From JBDUDK01 sp040002995 (lineage in GTDB: Bacteria; Actinomycetota; Acidimicrobiia; Acidimicrobiales; Ilumatobacteraceae), in assembly GCA_040002995.1 (NCBI GenBank), contig JBDUDK010000089.1:1-16339 (forward strand): a stretch of DNA of 16,339 nt. Direction: 5' to 3'. Each line of letters opens with the position of its first letter. Position 1 is the first letter of the stretch. The position numbers and the translations under genes are program-made. Positions 1 through 7,199 of this stretch are shown in pieces. Under the pieces are notes generated by a model. The model was not told the origin of the DNA and did no database searches. It saw nothing but the letters and a program-made list of their open reading frames with translations.

Positions 1-292
1 CGAGGGCTTCGGCTTCCCGATACTGGAGGCGATGGCCGCCGGGGTACCTGTGATCGCGGGCACGGCCGGATCGATGCCGGAGGTCGCAGGCGATGCCGCC
101 GTCCTCGTCGACCCGCACGACGTCGAGGCCATCGGCGATGCACTCGTGCGCGTCGTCAGCGACCCCAACTTGCGCAGCGCGCTCGTCGGTGCCGGACGGG
201 CACGAGTGACACAGTTCTCGTGGCGGCGTACGGCTCTCGAGGTGATGAGCCTCTACCGTGAGGCGGTGGCCGATGGGCGAACGTCGACATGA
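1..292 (+). CDS. GT4-family glycosyltransferase, C-terminal fragment (5' end outside window)
   Basis: The reading frame is already open at the window edge, with the first full codon at base 2, and stops at TGA 290-292. It gives about 96 residues. The fragment begins with EGFGFPILEAMAAG, the donor-binding E-x7-E segment of GT-B fold, family GT4 (Glycos_transf_1) enzymes. EVAGDAAVLVDPHD follows, then the usual helical tail. These enzymes move a sugar from a nucleotide-sugar donor to a lipid- or glycan-linked acceptor at the inner face of the membrane. The acceptor and sugar cannot be read from this part. The stop overlaps the cofD start by 4 bp, so the two are probably co-transcribed. The minus-strand glycosyltransferase at 7196-8260 shares the 14-residue block EVAGDAAVLVDPHD and is a paralogue. 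Family assignment is firm, specificity unknown. Confidence 0.88.
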   Translation, partial: EGFGFPILEAMAAGVPVIAGTAGSMPEVAGDAAVLVDPHDVEAIGDALVRVVSDPNLRSALVGAGRARVTQFSWRRTALEVMSLYREAVADGRTST

Positions 293-1260
293 CCCGCGGT
301 CCGACGGTGACTGTGCTCTGTGGTGGGGTCGGTGCCGCCCGCTTTCTGCAGGGCCTGCTCGGCATCGTGCCCGCGTCCGAGGTGACCGCGGTGGTCAACA
401 CCGGTGACGATACCGTCCTGCATGGTCTGCACATCAGCCCCGACCTCGACACGATCACCTACACGCTCTCCGGATCGGTGAATCCCGCTACCGGCTGGGG
501 ACTGGCGGGCGAGACCTGGTCGGCGATGGACGCCCTCGAACGGTTCGCGTCGGTCCGGCCGAGCGGTTCCACAGCCGCCGGCACATGGTTCGGGCTCGGC
601 GACCGCGACCTCGCGACCCACCTCTACCGCACCCATCGGCTCCACGAAGGCGCCACGCTCACCGCGGTGACCGCCGAGGTCGCGGCCGCATTCGGGTTGA
701 GCGTGCGCCTGCTCCCGATGAGCGACGATCGAGTCGAGACCCGTGTCGTGGTGGTCGACAAGGGCGAGATCGGATTTCAGGAGTACTTCGTCGGGATGCA
801 CCACGATGTCGCGGTCAGCGCGGTGCGCTTCGCCGGGCTCGACACGGCGCGGCCGGCTCCCGACGTCGTCGCAGCGATCGAGCGCGCCGGCATCGTCGTC
901 ATCGCCCCGTCGAACCCGATCGTGTCGATCGGCCCCGTGGTCGCGTTTCCCGCGATCGCGGACGTGACGCGGGCGCGCCGTTCGAGCGTCGTGGCCGTGT
1001 CGCCGATTGTGGCCGGCGCCGCGCTCAAGGGTCCCGCGGCGCGGATGCTCGACGAGCTCGGCCACGAGGCATCCGTGGTTGGCGTTGCTCGCCTCTACCG
1101 CGACTTGGCCGCGACGCTCGTGATCGACACCGCCGACGGCGACCTGGCGGCGAGTGTCGAGGCTGAGGGCATGCGGGCCGTCGTCACCGACACAGTGATG
1201 CGCACACCTGAGATCGCCGCCGCGCTGGCCGCCCGTGTACTGGCCGCGGGACACCGATGA
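289..1260 (+). CDS. cofD: CofD/FbiA: phospholactate/phosphoenolpyruvate transferase of coenzyme F420 synthesis
   Basis: This 323-residue enzyme transfers the phospholactyl or phosphoenolpyruvyl moiety from its guanylylated donor to the deazaflavin Fo, giving F420-0 or dehydro-F420-0 in the cytoplasm. Family signatures visible are GGVGAARF (12-19), NTGDD (37-41), HGLHISPDLDTITY (45-58), GWGLAGETW (69-77), GDRDLATHLYR (104-114) and a later APSNPIVSIGP segment. All line up with mycobacterial FbiA as I remember it. Length is normal for the family. The ATG at 289 overlaps the upstream glycosyltransferase stop (ATGA) and no clear Shine-Dalgarno precedes it, so translational coupling is likely. The next gene, cofE, again starts by a 4-bp overlap. 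In actinobacteria the donor is thought to derive from phosphoenolpyruvate (FbiA) rather than 2-phospholactate (archaeal CofD). The sequence alone does not let me decide. fbiC and fbiD are not in the window. Confidence 0.96.
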   Translation: MTRGPTVTVLCGGVGAARFLQGLLGIVPASEVTAVVNTGDDTVLHGLHISPDLDTITYTLSGSVNPATGWGLAGETWSAMDALERFASVRPSGSTAAGTWFGLGDRDLATHLYRTHRLHEGATLTAVTAEVAAAFGLSVRLLPMSDDRVETRVVVVDKGEIGFQEYFVGMHHDVAVSAVRFAGLDTARPAPDVVAAIERAGIVVIAPSNPIVSIGPVVAFPAIADVTRARRSSVVAVSPIVAGAALKGPAARMLDELGHEASVVGVARLYRDLAATLVIDTADGDLAASVEAEGMRAVVTDTVMRTPEIAAALAARVLAAGHR

Positions 1261-1973
1261 GCCGGCTGGAGATATGGGGAATCGAAGGCATCGCCGAGAT
1301 TCATTCAGGCGATTCGCTCACCGACATCATCGCGGCGACGTGCGCGGGTCCGCCCAACGGACCGCTGTTGCCCGGCGATGTACTCGTCGTCACGCAGAAG
1401 ATCGTGTCGAAGGCCGAGGGGCGACTCGTAGCCGTCGACGCCAACGACCCTCTCGCCCACAAAGCCCTGGTCCTCGAGGAGGCCGTGCGGGTGCTGCGCC
1501 GCCGCGGCGATCTCATCATCACCGAGACGCGTCACGGCTTCGTGTGCGCGAACTCCGGTGTCGACCTTTCCAACGTCGAGCGGGGGTACGCCGCGCTTTT
1601 GCCCATCGACAGTGACAGATCGGCGCGGCGCATCCGCGACGGTCTGCGCGCCCGGCTCGGCGTGGAAACGGCCGTGGTGATCAGCGACACGTTCGGCCGG
1701 CCGTGGCGCAAGGGTCTCACCGATGTCGCGCTCGGCACCGCGGGCATTGCCGCCCTTCTCGACCTGCGCGGAGCGGCCGATGCGCTCGGACGTGTCCTGC
1801 AGGTAACCGAGGTGGCCGTCGCTGACGAGATCGCGTCGGCCGCGGAGATGGTGATGGGCAAGAGCACCGGCATCCCCGTCGCGGTGCTGCGCGGCATCGA
1901 CGCGTCGTGGCTGAGGGAAAGCTCCGTCCACGACGAGCTGATCCGGCCCTCCCAGGAAGACCTCTTCCGCTAA
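1257..1973 (+). CDS. cofE: CofE: coenzyme F420-0:L-glutamate ligase (single-domain form)
   Basis: This 238-residue, GTP-dependent ligase adds glutamates to F420-0, building the F420 tail. Motifs are VTQKIVSKAEGR (45-56), ETRHGFVCANSGVD (90-103), LPIDSDRSA (115-123) and SDTFGRPWRKGLTDVALG (143-160). These are the hallmark CofE segments that bind nucleotide, metal and F420. The ATG at 1257 overlaps the cofD TGA by 4 bp. The protein ends shortly after the ligase domain, as in archaeal CofE of about 250 residues. Mycobacterial FbiB (about 450 residues) carries an extra C-terminal FMN-dependent nitroreductase-like domain that reduces dehydro-F420-0. That domain is absent here, and the next gene is on the other strand. 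Assignment is firm. Whether a separate reductase exists elsewhere is unknown. Confidence 0.96.
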   Translation: MSRLEIWGIEGIAEIHSGDSLTDIIAATCAGPPNGPLLPGDVLVVTQKIVSKAEGRLVAVDANDPLAHKALVLEEAVRVLRRRGDLIITETRHGFVCANSGVDLSNVERGYAALLPIDSDRSARRIRDGLRARLGVETAVVISDTFGRPWRKGLTDVALGTAGIAALLDLRGAADALGRVLQVTEVAVADEIASAAEMVMGKSTGIPVAVLRGIDASWLRESSVHDELIRPSQEDLFR

Positions 1974-1978
1974 ACCCG

Positions 1979-2010
1979 GCGGAATTTCGCCCGTCAGGGG
2001 TGAGTTCCGC
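1979..2010. terminator. Possible bidirectional terminator hairpin between convergent genes
   Basis: In the 59-bp gap after cofE, GCGGAA (1979-1984) is the exact reverse complement of TTCCGC (2005-2010). The stem can extend inward through T-G and T-A pairs, and CCC/GGG (1990-1992/1997-1999) can form an inner stem. cofE and the minus-strand epimerase-like gene converge here, so one hairpin could stop both transcripts. There is no clear U-tract on either side, so intrinsic termination would be of the weak, tail-less kind. No folding energy was computed. Confidence 0.4.
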
Positions 2011-2032
2011 GAGGTATTGACGGGGTGCACCC

Positions 2033-2971
2033 TCAGAGGGTCGATCCCGCCGGTGGGCTCTGGGCGGCCCACCAGCGCAGGACCCCGGCCACGCCTTCAC
2101 CGAGCGTGGTGAAAGGCCGCCAGCCGAGGTAGATCTCGGCCCGCCGTGGGTCGAGGACCATGCGCACCGGGCCGCTGGCGGGCGTGTCGGTACGCACTGG
2201 CGCTTTCGTCACTCCGACACCCGAGGCCATCAAGTCGTGCAACGCCGAGATCGACGTTTCGACACCGGTCGCCACGTTCACCACGAGTCCGGTTCCCCGT
2301 TCCCCCGCGCGAACGAACGCGTCGACGACGTCGTCGACCGCGACGAAATCGCGGGTCGTGCTCCCGTTCCCGTTCAATCGACCCGGCTCGCCGGCCACGA
2401 GCGCGCGGGCGAACGAGGCGACCACACCGTCGATGCGCCTCGTGCCATACACGCTCGCGAGCGTCAGTCCGCAGAACTCGAGCGCGTGCTCGGCGCGATA
2501 CGCCGCGAGATAGTCCAAAGCGGCGTGTTCAGCGAGGCCTCTGGGTGATCGCGGTGCTAACTCTCGTGTGTCCTTCGCCGGCAGATCCCGTCCGGCGAGG
2601 TCGCCGTACAGCTCGGCCGACAGGGCCATCACCACTTTGCCCGCCCCCGCGGCTACGGCGGACTCCAGGACATTGGCGGTGCCTCCCACGACGACCGCGG
2701 CGAGGTCGGCTGCGCGCCCCCATGGTGGCGCCGCCAGATGGAAGACGACCTGTGGACGGCGCCGCGCGCACAACTCCACGAGCTCGGCGGCGCGCACGTC
2801 GAGGCGATGGATGGTGAGCTCATGGTTGCGGTCGGCGCGCGCCGACGTGAGGTTGGTGGTGCGTCCGCTCGAGAAGTCGTCGACCACGTCGACTGCGTAG
2901 CCGCCTGCGAGCAATCGGTCGACGAGGTGCGAGCCTATGAAGCCGCATCCCCCGGTAACCAGAGCTCTCAT
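2033..2971 (-). CDS. NAD-dependent epimerase/dehydratase-like SDR lacking the catalytic Tyr and Lys
   Basis: This 312-residue protein has the full layout of an extended SDR sugar-nucleotide epimerase/dehydratase. It shows an N-terminal Rossmann motif GGCGFIGSHL (7-16), an acidic DDFSSGR segment (31-37), HLAAPP (78-83), SAELYGD (118-124) and the substrate-side RDFVAVDDVVDAF (207-219). The closest general type is UDP-glucose 4-epimerase or dTDP-glucose dehydratase-like. The catalytic YxxxK is not present. Where relatives have SPYGxSK, this protein has SPRGLAE, placing Arg144 at the Tyr and Glu148 at the Lys (codons AGA at 2540-2542 and GAA at 2528-2530). The NVYGP motif is also changed, to SVYGT. 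The frame is intact and well conserved elsewhere, so it is probably expressed but not an ordinary redox epimerase. It may bind a nucleotide sugar or act with a partner. The ATG overlaps the manB-like stop by 4 bp. Confidence 0.85.
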   Translation of the reverse strand: MRALVTGGCGFIGSHLVDRLLAGGYAVDVVDDFSSGRTTNLTSARADRNHELTIHRLDVRAAELVELCARRRPQVVFHLAAPPWGRAADLAAVVVGGTANVLESAVAAGAGKVVMALSAELYGDLAGRDLPAKDTRELAPRSPRGLAEHAALDYLAAYRAEHALEFCGLTLASVYGTRRIDGVVASFARALVAGEPGRLNGNGSTTRDFVAVDDVVDAFVRAGERGTGLVVNVATGVETSISALHDLMASGVGVTKAPVRTDTPASGPVRMVLDPRRAEIYLGWRPFTTLGEGVAGVLRWWAAQSPPAGSTL

Positions 2972-3972
2972 GCGATCGGCTCGGGCACCCGCACGCTGTT
3001 CAGCTCACCTCCGGGCACCACGACGACGTCGTCACCGAGCACGACGTCGATGAGGCGTGAATGACGCCCGACGAGCGCGCCGCGTCCACAGAGCGTCCGG
3101 TGCAGATGCGCGCCGTAACCGATCACGGCACCGTCGAGCACCACGCTGTCGACCACGCGGGCGTTCGCGGCTATCCGCGCGCCGCGCCCAATCACTGACC
3201 GTTCAACCACCGCGTCCGGGTCGATGATCGCGCCGGCCGCCACACCCTCGGACCGATGTCCACGGCGTCCATCGAGAAAGTCGAGGTTGGCCTGCAGGTA
3301 CTGGTCGGGCCGCCCCGTGTCGAGCCAGTACGACGCGTCGGACATCGCGTACAGCGTGGAGCCGGCGGCCATCGCGGGAAATATCTCGCGCTCAATCGAC
3401 ACCATTCGCCCAGGTACGACGCGGTCGATGAACGACGGTTCGAGGACGTAGGTGCCGGCGTTGATGAGGTTGGTCGGCGCGTCCTCACGGCGCGGCTTCT
3501 CGATGAACGCCAAGACTTTGCCCCTGGAGTCGGTCGTGACGACGCCGAAGGCGGAAGGGTCATCGACGGGCGTGAGGTGGATCGTGCCCTCGGCTCCGGC
3601 CGTGCGGTGGAAATCGAGAAGCGCGCCGACATCGAGGTCGGTGAGCACGTCACCGTTCATCGCGAGGAAGGTCGTGTCGATTCCGGCCTCTCTGGCCGCG
3701 AACGCGATCGCACCCGCGGTGTCGAGCGGCTCCGGCTCGACCGCATAATGCAGCTCGACGCCCGCGCACCAGTTGTCGGGGTACGCCGCGAGGAAGGCGT
3801 CAGGATTGAAGCCCAACGCGAGTACGGCTTCGGTGACGCCGTACGCGGCGAGGCCGCCCACCACGCGTTCGACGATGGGAATGCCGGCGACGGGAAGCAG
3901 GGGCTTCGGCGTGGTGTCGGTGAGCGGCCGCAGGCGGGTGCCAAAACCACCGACGAGAATGACCGCCTTCAT
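2968..3972 (-). CDS. manB: ManB-like nucleotidyltransferase: probable mannose-1-phosphate guanylyltransferase
   Basis: This 334-residue cytoplasmic enzyme should join a sugar 1-phosphate to a nucleoside triphosphate, most likely making GDP-mannose and pyrophosphate. The N-terminal NTP_transferase domain shows GGFGTRLRPLT (8-18) and PKPLLPVAG (22-30), the metal-binding GDV (107-109), EKP (158-160), NAGTYVLEP (171-179) and YWLDTG (215-220). The C-terminal hundred or so residues show hexapeptide left-handed beta-helix character. The spacing and the GRMVSIEREIFPAM segment resemble mycobacterial ManB (Rv3264c) as I remember it, which also lies near the F420 genes. Glucose-1-phosphate thymidylyl- or uridylyltransferase activity cannot be excluded from motifs alone. 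A distinct RmlA is encoded at 11658-12737, which argues against a thymidylyltransferase role. The gene has 4-bp overlaps with its neighbours on both sides (3969-3972 and 2968-2971) and no obvious Shine-Dalgarno, suggesting coupled translation. Confidence 0.88.
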   Translation of the reverse strand: MKAVILVGGFGTRLRPLTDTTPKPLLPVAGIPIVERVVGGLAAYGVTEAVLALGFNPDAFLAAYPDNWCAGVELHYAVEPEPLDTAGAIAFAAREAGIDTTFLAMNGDVLTDLDVGALLDFHRTAGAEGTIHLTPVDDPSAFGVVTTDSRGKVLAFIEKPRREDAPTNLINAGTYVLEPSFIDRVVPGRMVSIEREIFPAMAAGSTLYAMSDASYWLDTGRPDQYLQANLDFLDGRRGHRSEGVAAGAIIDPDAVVERSVIGRGARIAANARVVDSVVLDGAVIGYGAHLHRTLCGRGALVGRHSRLIDVVLGDDVVVVPGGELNSVRVPEPIA

Positions 3973-4808
3973 CCGCTGCTGGTGCTCGTGCTCCCGGCGG
4001 TGGTCGACGACGTGCCAGCCACGGTTGTCCCCGTTCCCGGCACCGTTGTCCCGGTTCCCGGCACGGTCGTCCCAGTACCGGGCACCGTTGTCCCGGTTCC
4101 CGGCACGGTTGTCCCAGTCGTTGTCCCGACGTCGCTCAGGGCGTCGAGGGTGGCCTCCGACTTGGGCTTAGGCAGGTCGACACCGTCGGGAACAAAGGCG
4201 ATCGTGAGGAGCATCTCGTTCGCCGTGAAGCGGATGTTCTTGAACCCGCTGGTGTAGATCACCGGCTTGGCGGCATCGCGAGTTTCCCAGACCGCGACCT
4301 TCACCTTGCCCTTCTCCTTCTTGCCGTTGATCGTGCAGGTGTCGCCGTTCTTGTACTTGCCCTCGGGGATCTCGAGATTCGTGTCCGTTACTTTCCAACC
4401 AGCACCATCAGCAAACTTGCCGAGCTTGGCGTTGCGTCCGCTCGCGGCTGTGCTGAACGGGTGAATGTGAATGATGCCGTCACCGTGGGTATGGAGACCC
4501 ACCGGAACGCCGTCGATGTCGTTCGGCGTCTCGGTTTGGATGAAGGGGACCTCTTTGTCGCAGATGTAGAACGCGTAAGCGGCGTGCCAGTGGCCGTTGC
4601 CGCTCGGGTCGTTCTGCGCGTTGGCCAGCGGTGGGGTCGTGTTGGCGCTCGCCCGGTGCGCCTTGCCGTAGACAATCAGCCCTACACCGAGCAGGACGAC
4701 CAAGACCATGGCGACGGGAAAGAGAAGGCCCGACTGCCGAGGACTGCGGATGCGCCCGCCGGTAGCGGCGGCGCGAGCGACTTTTTTGGAAGATGATGCG
4801 CGACCCAC
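3969..4808 (-). CDS. Membrane-anchored His-rich exported protein with Thr/Gly/Pro repeat tail, unknown function
   Basis: This 279-residue protein starts at GTG 4808. The N-terminus is basic (KKVARA, RIRSPR) and is followed by one hydrophobic segment at about 28-47, giving a signal-anchor with the bulk outside the cell. The exported domain carries clustered histidines: HWH at 73-75, HTHGDG at 106-111 and HIHP at 114-117. It has two cysteines, Cys83 and Cys158. The spacing suggests a metal-binding site and perhaps a disulfide, but this is inference. Residues 235-262 are four exact VPGTGTT repeats, followed by a Ser/Thr-rich end. That tail would be flexible, could span the wall and could be O-glycosylated. 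I know similar HWH...HTHGDGxIHIHP proteins only as uncharacterised actinobacterial proteins. The stop overlaps the manB-like start by 4 bp, so the protein is made together with sugar-nucleotide enzymes. No transferase or hydrolase motif is visible. Confidence 0.85.
   Translation of the reverse strand: MGRASSSKKVARAAATGGRIRSPRQSGLLFPVAMVLVVLLGVGLIVYGKAHRASANTTPPLANAQNDPSGNGHWHAAYAFYICDKEVPFIQTETPNDIDGVPVGLHTHGDGIIHIHPFSTAASGRNAKLGKFADGAGWKVTDTNLEIPEGKYKNGDTCTINGKKEKGKVKVAVWETRDAAKPVIYTSGFKNIRFTANEMLLTIAFVPDGVDLPKPKSEATLDALSDVGTTTGTTVPGTGTTVPGTGTTVPGTGTTVPGTGTTVAGTSSTTAGSTSTSSG
4023..4106 (-). repeat. Four 21-bp tandem repeats encoding VPGTGTT
   Basis: Four in-frame 21-bp units encode residues 235-262 of the anchored protein, all translating to VPGTGTT. 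The DNA copies differ at synonymous positions (for example CCGGCAC against CGGGCAC on the plus strand) while the peptide is unchanged. That points to selection on the protein rather than a very recent duplication. The array could vary in copy number between strains. Confidence 0.92.
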
Positions 4809-4848
4809 GAGGGCGCCACGCTACAAGCCGGGATACCGCCGACCCCAG

Positions 4849-6084
4849 TCAGCCCTTCGCTCGGCCCTTTGCCAGCTCCGAGAAAAGCGCCTCATAAGCC
4901 GCCGCCACCGCCGACGGTGAGGCCCATCCCTCGACGAAACGACGGCCGGCCTCACCCATGCGTCGCGCTTCGTCAGGAGTGTCGATCAAACGGAGAAGGG
5001 CCTGCGTGAACGCGTCGGGATCCTCAGGGGGCACGGCGAGTCCGGCTCCTGCGTTCGCGACGACACGCGCGACTTCTGTGCCCACGTCGACACTCGCCAC
5101 CACGGGCCGGGCGGCCGCGAGTATCGAGTAGGTCTTCGAGGGGACGCTCGAACGGGCGAGGCCGCGTTTCAGGGGGACGACGTGGATGTCGCCGGTGGCT
5201 AACACCTCGGCCAGGCGCTCGCGCGGCTGGTAGGCGGCGAAACGCATATTCGACAGACCACCCGCCCGACGTTCGACATCCGCGAGGGCCGATCCCCCAC
5301 CGTTGATCACGAAGGTGACCCGCTCCCCGACGAGGCGATGCGCGGCTTCGAGCACGACATCGAAGCTCTGCGAGAACCCGACGTTGCCTGCGTACATCAC
5401 CACTGTCTCGTCTCCGATCCCAAGCTCGCGTCGGTACGGGGTCACGCGATCGAGCGGCCGGACGGCCTCGGTGTCGACGAAGTTGGGGATGACCCGCACC
5501 TTGCCCCGGTCGACCGGCCGCACCTTCGACGCGACGTTCTCGCGAAGATCCTCGGAGAGCACTGTGATCGCGTCGGCCACTCGGTAGCTGACCGCTTCGA
5601 GCCGGCGGGCCGCGCTGATGACGGTCTTGTTCGTGATGGCGCCGAGTTCGACCGCAACATCGGGAAAGACGTCTTGAATGTTGAACACGTAAGGCCCGCG
5701 ACGCGCCAACGACATGGCCCAGCCGGTTAGTCCCAACGAGAGCGGGGGCGACATCGCGAGCACGCCGTCGACGCGCCCACCCCGCAAGCCCGCGAATCCG
5801 GCCAAGCCGCTGAAACCGGCAAAGGCGATCGCCCTCCGAGAAATCGACCGCTTGTCGGTCGGGAACGGATGCACCCGCGTGATGGAACCCCAGTGGGTGC
5901 GCTCCGTCCGAACCAGGCGCCCCTCGAATCCCGGCTCGACCCGGTGCGTGCGATACCACGGCAGCGCGGTCACGATGTCGAGCCGGTGACCTCGATCCAC
6001 CAGCTCCCCCACAATGCGCGAGATGACCTCTCCCGTGGGAGCGAGGTCAGGCTCGAAATGTGGGCAGAGGACTGCGAGTTTCAT
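4849..6084 (-). CDS. GT4-family glycosyltransferase, WcaI/WbuB-like
   Basis: This 411-residue cytoplasmic or membrane-associated glycosyltransferase has GT-B fold. The open frame extends upstream to 6228, but that part is Arg/Gly/Pro-rich shadow sequence. The real start is the ATG at 6084, giving MKLAVLCPHFEPD, and it overlaps the preceding stop by 4 bp. The N-terminal acceptor domain contains a GEVISRIVGELVDRGH segment. FNIQDVFPDVAVELGAI is typical of WcaI/WbuB-type enzymes. The C-terminal donor domain has VMYAGNVGFSQSFD, INGGGS, the SVPSKTYSILAAARPVVAS donor segment and a PPEDPDAF tail. WbuB-type relatives transfer sugars such as fucosamine or fucose onto lipid-linked glycans. The actual sugar cannot be told here. 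It is the last gene of the three-GT group; a 40-bp gap separates it from the anchored protein gene, and I see no hairpin in that gap. Confidence 0.9.
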   Translation of the reverse strand: MKLAVLCPHFEPDLAPTGEVISRIVGELVDRGHRLDIVTALPWYRTHRVEPGFEGRLVRTERTHWGSITRVHPFPTDKRSISRRAIAFAGFSGLAGFAGLRGGRVDGVLAMSPPLSLGLTGWAMSLARRGPYVFNIQDVFPDVAVELGAITNKTVISAARRLEAVSYRVADAITVLSEDLRENVASKVRPVDRGKVRVIPNFVDTEAVRPLDRVTPYRRELGIGDETVVMYAGNVGFSQSFDVVLEAAHRLVGERVTFVINGGGSALADVERRAGGLSNMRFAAYQPRERLAEVLATGDIHVVPLKRGLARSSVPSKTYSILAAARPVVASVDVGTEVARVVANAGAGLAVPPEDPDAFTQALLRLIDTPDEARRMGEAGRRFVEGWASPSAVAAAYEALFSELAKGRAKG

Positions 6085-7199
6085 AATTCGGCGGCGGCAA
6101 CGTAGGCCCCCAGCAGGGCCGCACCCGCCGCCGCAGCCGTGAAGCGGGCCGCGCGCACATGGCCGGCCGCGATCAGACGATCGCGCTCGTCGCGGTCGTC
6201 GATGAGCTGGTCGATGGCCTTGGCCCACGCGTCCGGTTCGTCCGGGGGCAACAGAATCCCGGCATCACCGACCACCTCCGGGAGGGCAGTGGCGTCGGCC
6301 GCGATCACCGGACACCCGAATCGCATCGCTTCGAGAACCGGCGCCCCAAAGCCCTCGTACCGGGACGGGAACGCCAACGCGGTGGCCACCGCGTAGAGGC
6401 CGTTGCGGTCGGCATCGCTGACCCGGCCCGGGCGCACCACGAGGGAACGCACTCCGAGTCGATCGATGTGCGCATTGAGGTCGTCCTCCGCTGGACCACG
6501 GCGGCCGAGAAGGACGAGGCGCAAGTCTGGTTGGGAGCGTGCCAGGCGCGCCAACGCCTCGATGAGCACGACGTGGTTCTTGTGGCTGTAGGTGATCGCG
6601 GGAAACACCACCACCGGACCCGGTAGCGCCAGGCGAGCGCGCAACTCCCCGACTGGTGTCGCCTCGGACGCTCGTTCCGTCGTCGGGATGCCGTGGGGCA
6701 CCACGACCACCTTGCTGGCTGGAGTGCCGAGGCGATCGATAACCGTCGAGCGGACGTACGTGCTCGGCACGCACACAATCCGCGCCCTGCGCACAGACCG
6801 CGGCACCATCAGACGCAGATACGTCAGCTTCACGGTTGAAAATGTCGCGGGGTACGTGAGGTACTGAAGATCGTGGATCGTGACCACGGAGGGAACGCGG
6901 GCGACGGCCGGCACTGTCCCGCCGGCGTGGTGGATGATGTCGAGCTTGCGCGTCCGCGCCGCCAGCCAGCTCGACTCGGCGGCGATGCGGATCGCCCGCC
7001 GGCCCCGACCGATTGGTGCGGCGACCACCGGAAACTCGACCTCTGGGTGGGTGCGACGGAAACCCGGTAGGGCGTAAAGGGTGACATCGAGGTCGGGGGG
7101 GGCCACTTCCTTGAGCCCGACGAGGTGACGGCAGATGTGTTCTTCGGCCCCGCCCACCCCGCCGGGGCGAAGCCACAGCAAGTTGACGCCCAAGTTCAA
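6081..7199 (-). CDS. GT4-family glycosyltransferase, TTG start
   Basis: This is a 372-residue GT-B glycosyltransferase. The frame is open upstream to 7253, but homology-like sequence begins at NLGVNLLWLRPGGVGGAEEH. I choose the TTG at 7199 because it overlaps the preceding TGA (TTGA, 7196-7199) and has a near-perfect Shine-Dalgarno, GAGGTGAT, six bases upstream. The N-terminal domain has the glycine-rich PGGVGGAEEH loop. The middle has VTIHDLQYLTYP and VPSTYVRSTVI. The donor domain has PAITYSHKNHVVLIEAL and the E-x7-E motif EGFGAPVLEAM, followed by PEVVGDAGILLPPDEPDAW. These resemble mannosyl- or rhamnosyltransferases of GT4, but donor and acceptor are not determined. It sits between two other GT4 genes with 4-bp overlaps on both sides, so the three enzymes are probably made together to build one oligosaccharide. 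Confidence 0.9.
   Translation of the reverse strand: MNLGVNLLWLRPGGVGGAEEHICRHLVGLKEVAPPDLDVTLYALPGFRRTHPEVEFPVVAAPIGRGRRAIRIAAESSWLAARTRKLDIIHHAGGTVPAVARVPSVVTIHDLQYLTYPATFSTVKLTYLRLMVPRSVRRARIVCVPSTYVRSTVIDRLGTPASKVVVVPHGIPTTERASEATPVGELRARLALPGPVVVFPAITYSHKNHVVLIEALARLARSQPDLRLVLLGRRGPAEDDLNAHIDRLGVRSLVVRPGRVSDADRNGLYAVATALAFPSRYEGFGAPVLEAMRFGCPVIAADATALPEVVGDAGILLPPDEPDAWAKAIDQLIDDRDERDRLIAAGHVRAARFTAAAAGAALLGAYVAAAEL

Noticed and set aside
253..1254. Long open frame antisense to cofD
   Set aside because: High GC leaves many long shadow frames. Its translation is rich in Arg, Gly and His with no recognisable motif, while the plus strand encodes a clear CofD.
2033..2971. The epimerase-like gene as a pseudogene
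   Set aside because: The frame is uninterrupted, downstream motifs remain in register, and the start is coupled to manB. Only specific active-site positions are changed.
4023..4112. Short regularly spaced repeats resembling a small CRISPR array
   Set aside because: The units are contiguous 21-bp copies without unique spacers, are in frame, and encode a conserved peptide. No cas genes are present.
3256..4257. 333-codon open frame on the plus strand across manB and the repeat region
   Set aside because: It is antisense to the ManB-like enzyme and the anchored protein, both with family motifs or a membrane helix. The VPVPGTV-like repeats in this frame are only the other reading of the 21-bp units.
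6085..6228. N-terminal extension of the GT4 gene up to ATG 6228
   Set aside because: The extra 48 residues are Arg/Gly/Pro-rich, overlap the preceding glycosyltransferase in another frame, and precede a typical MKLAVLCPHF start with a 4-bp stop overlap.
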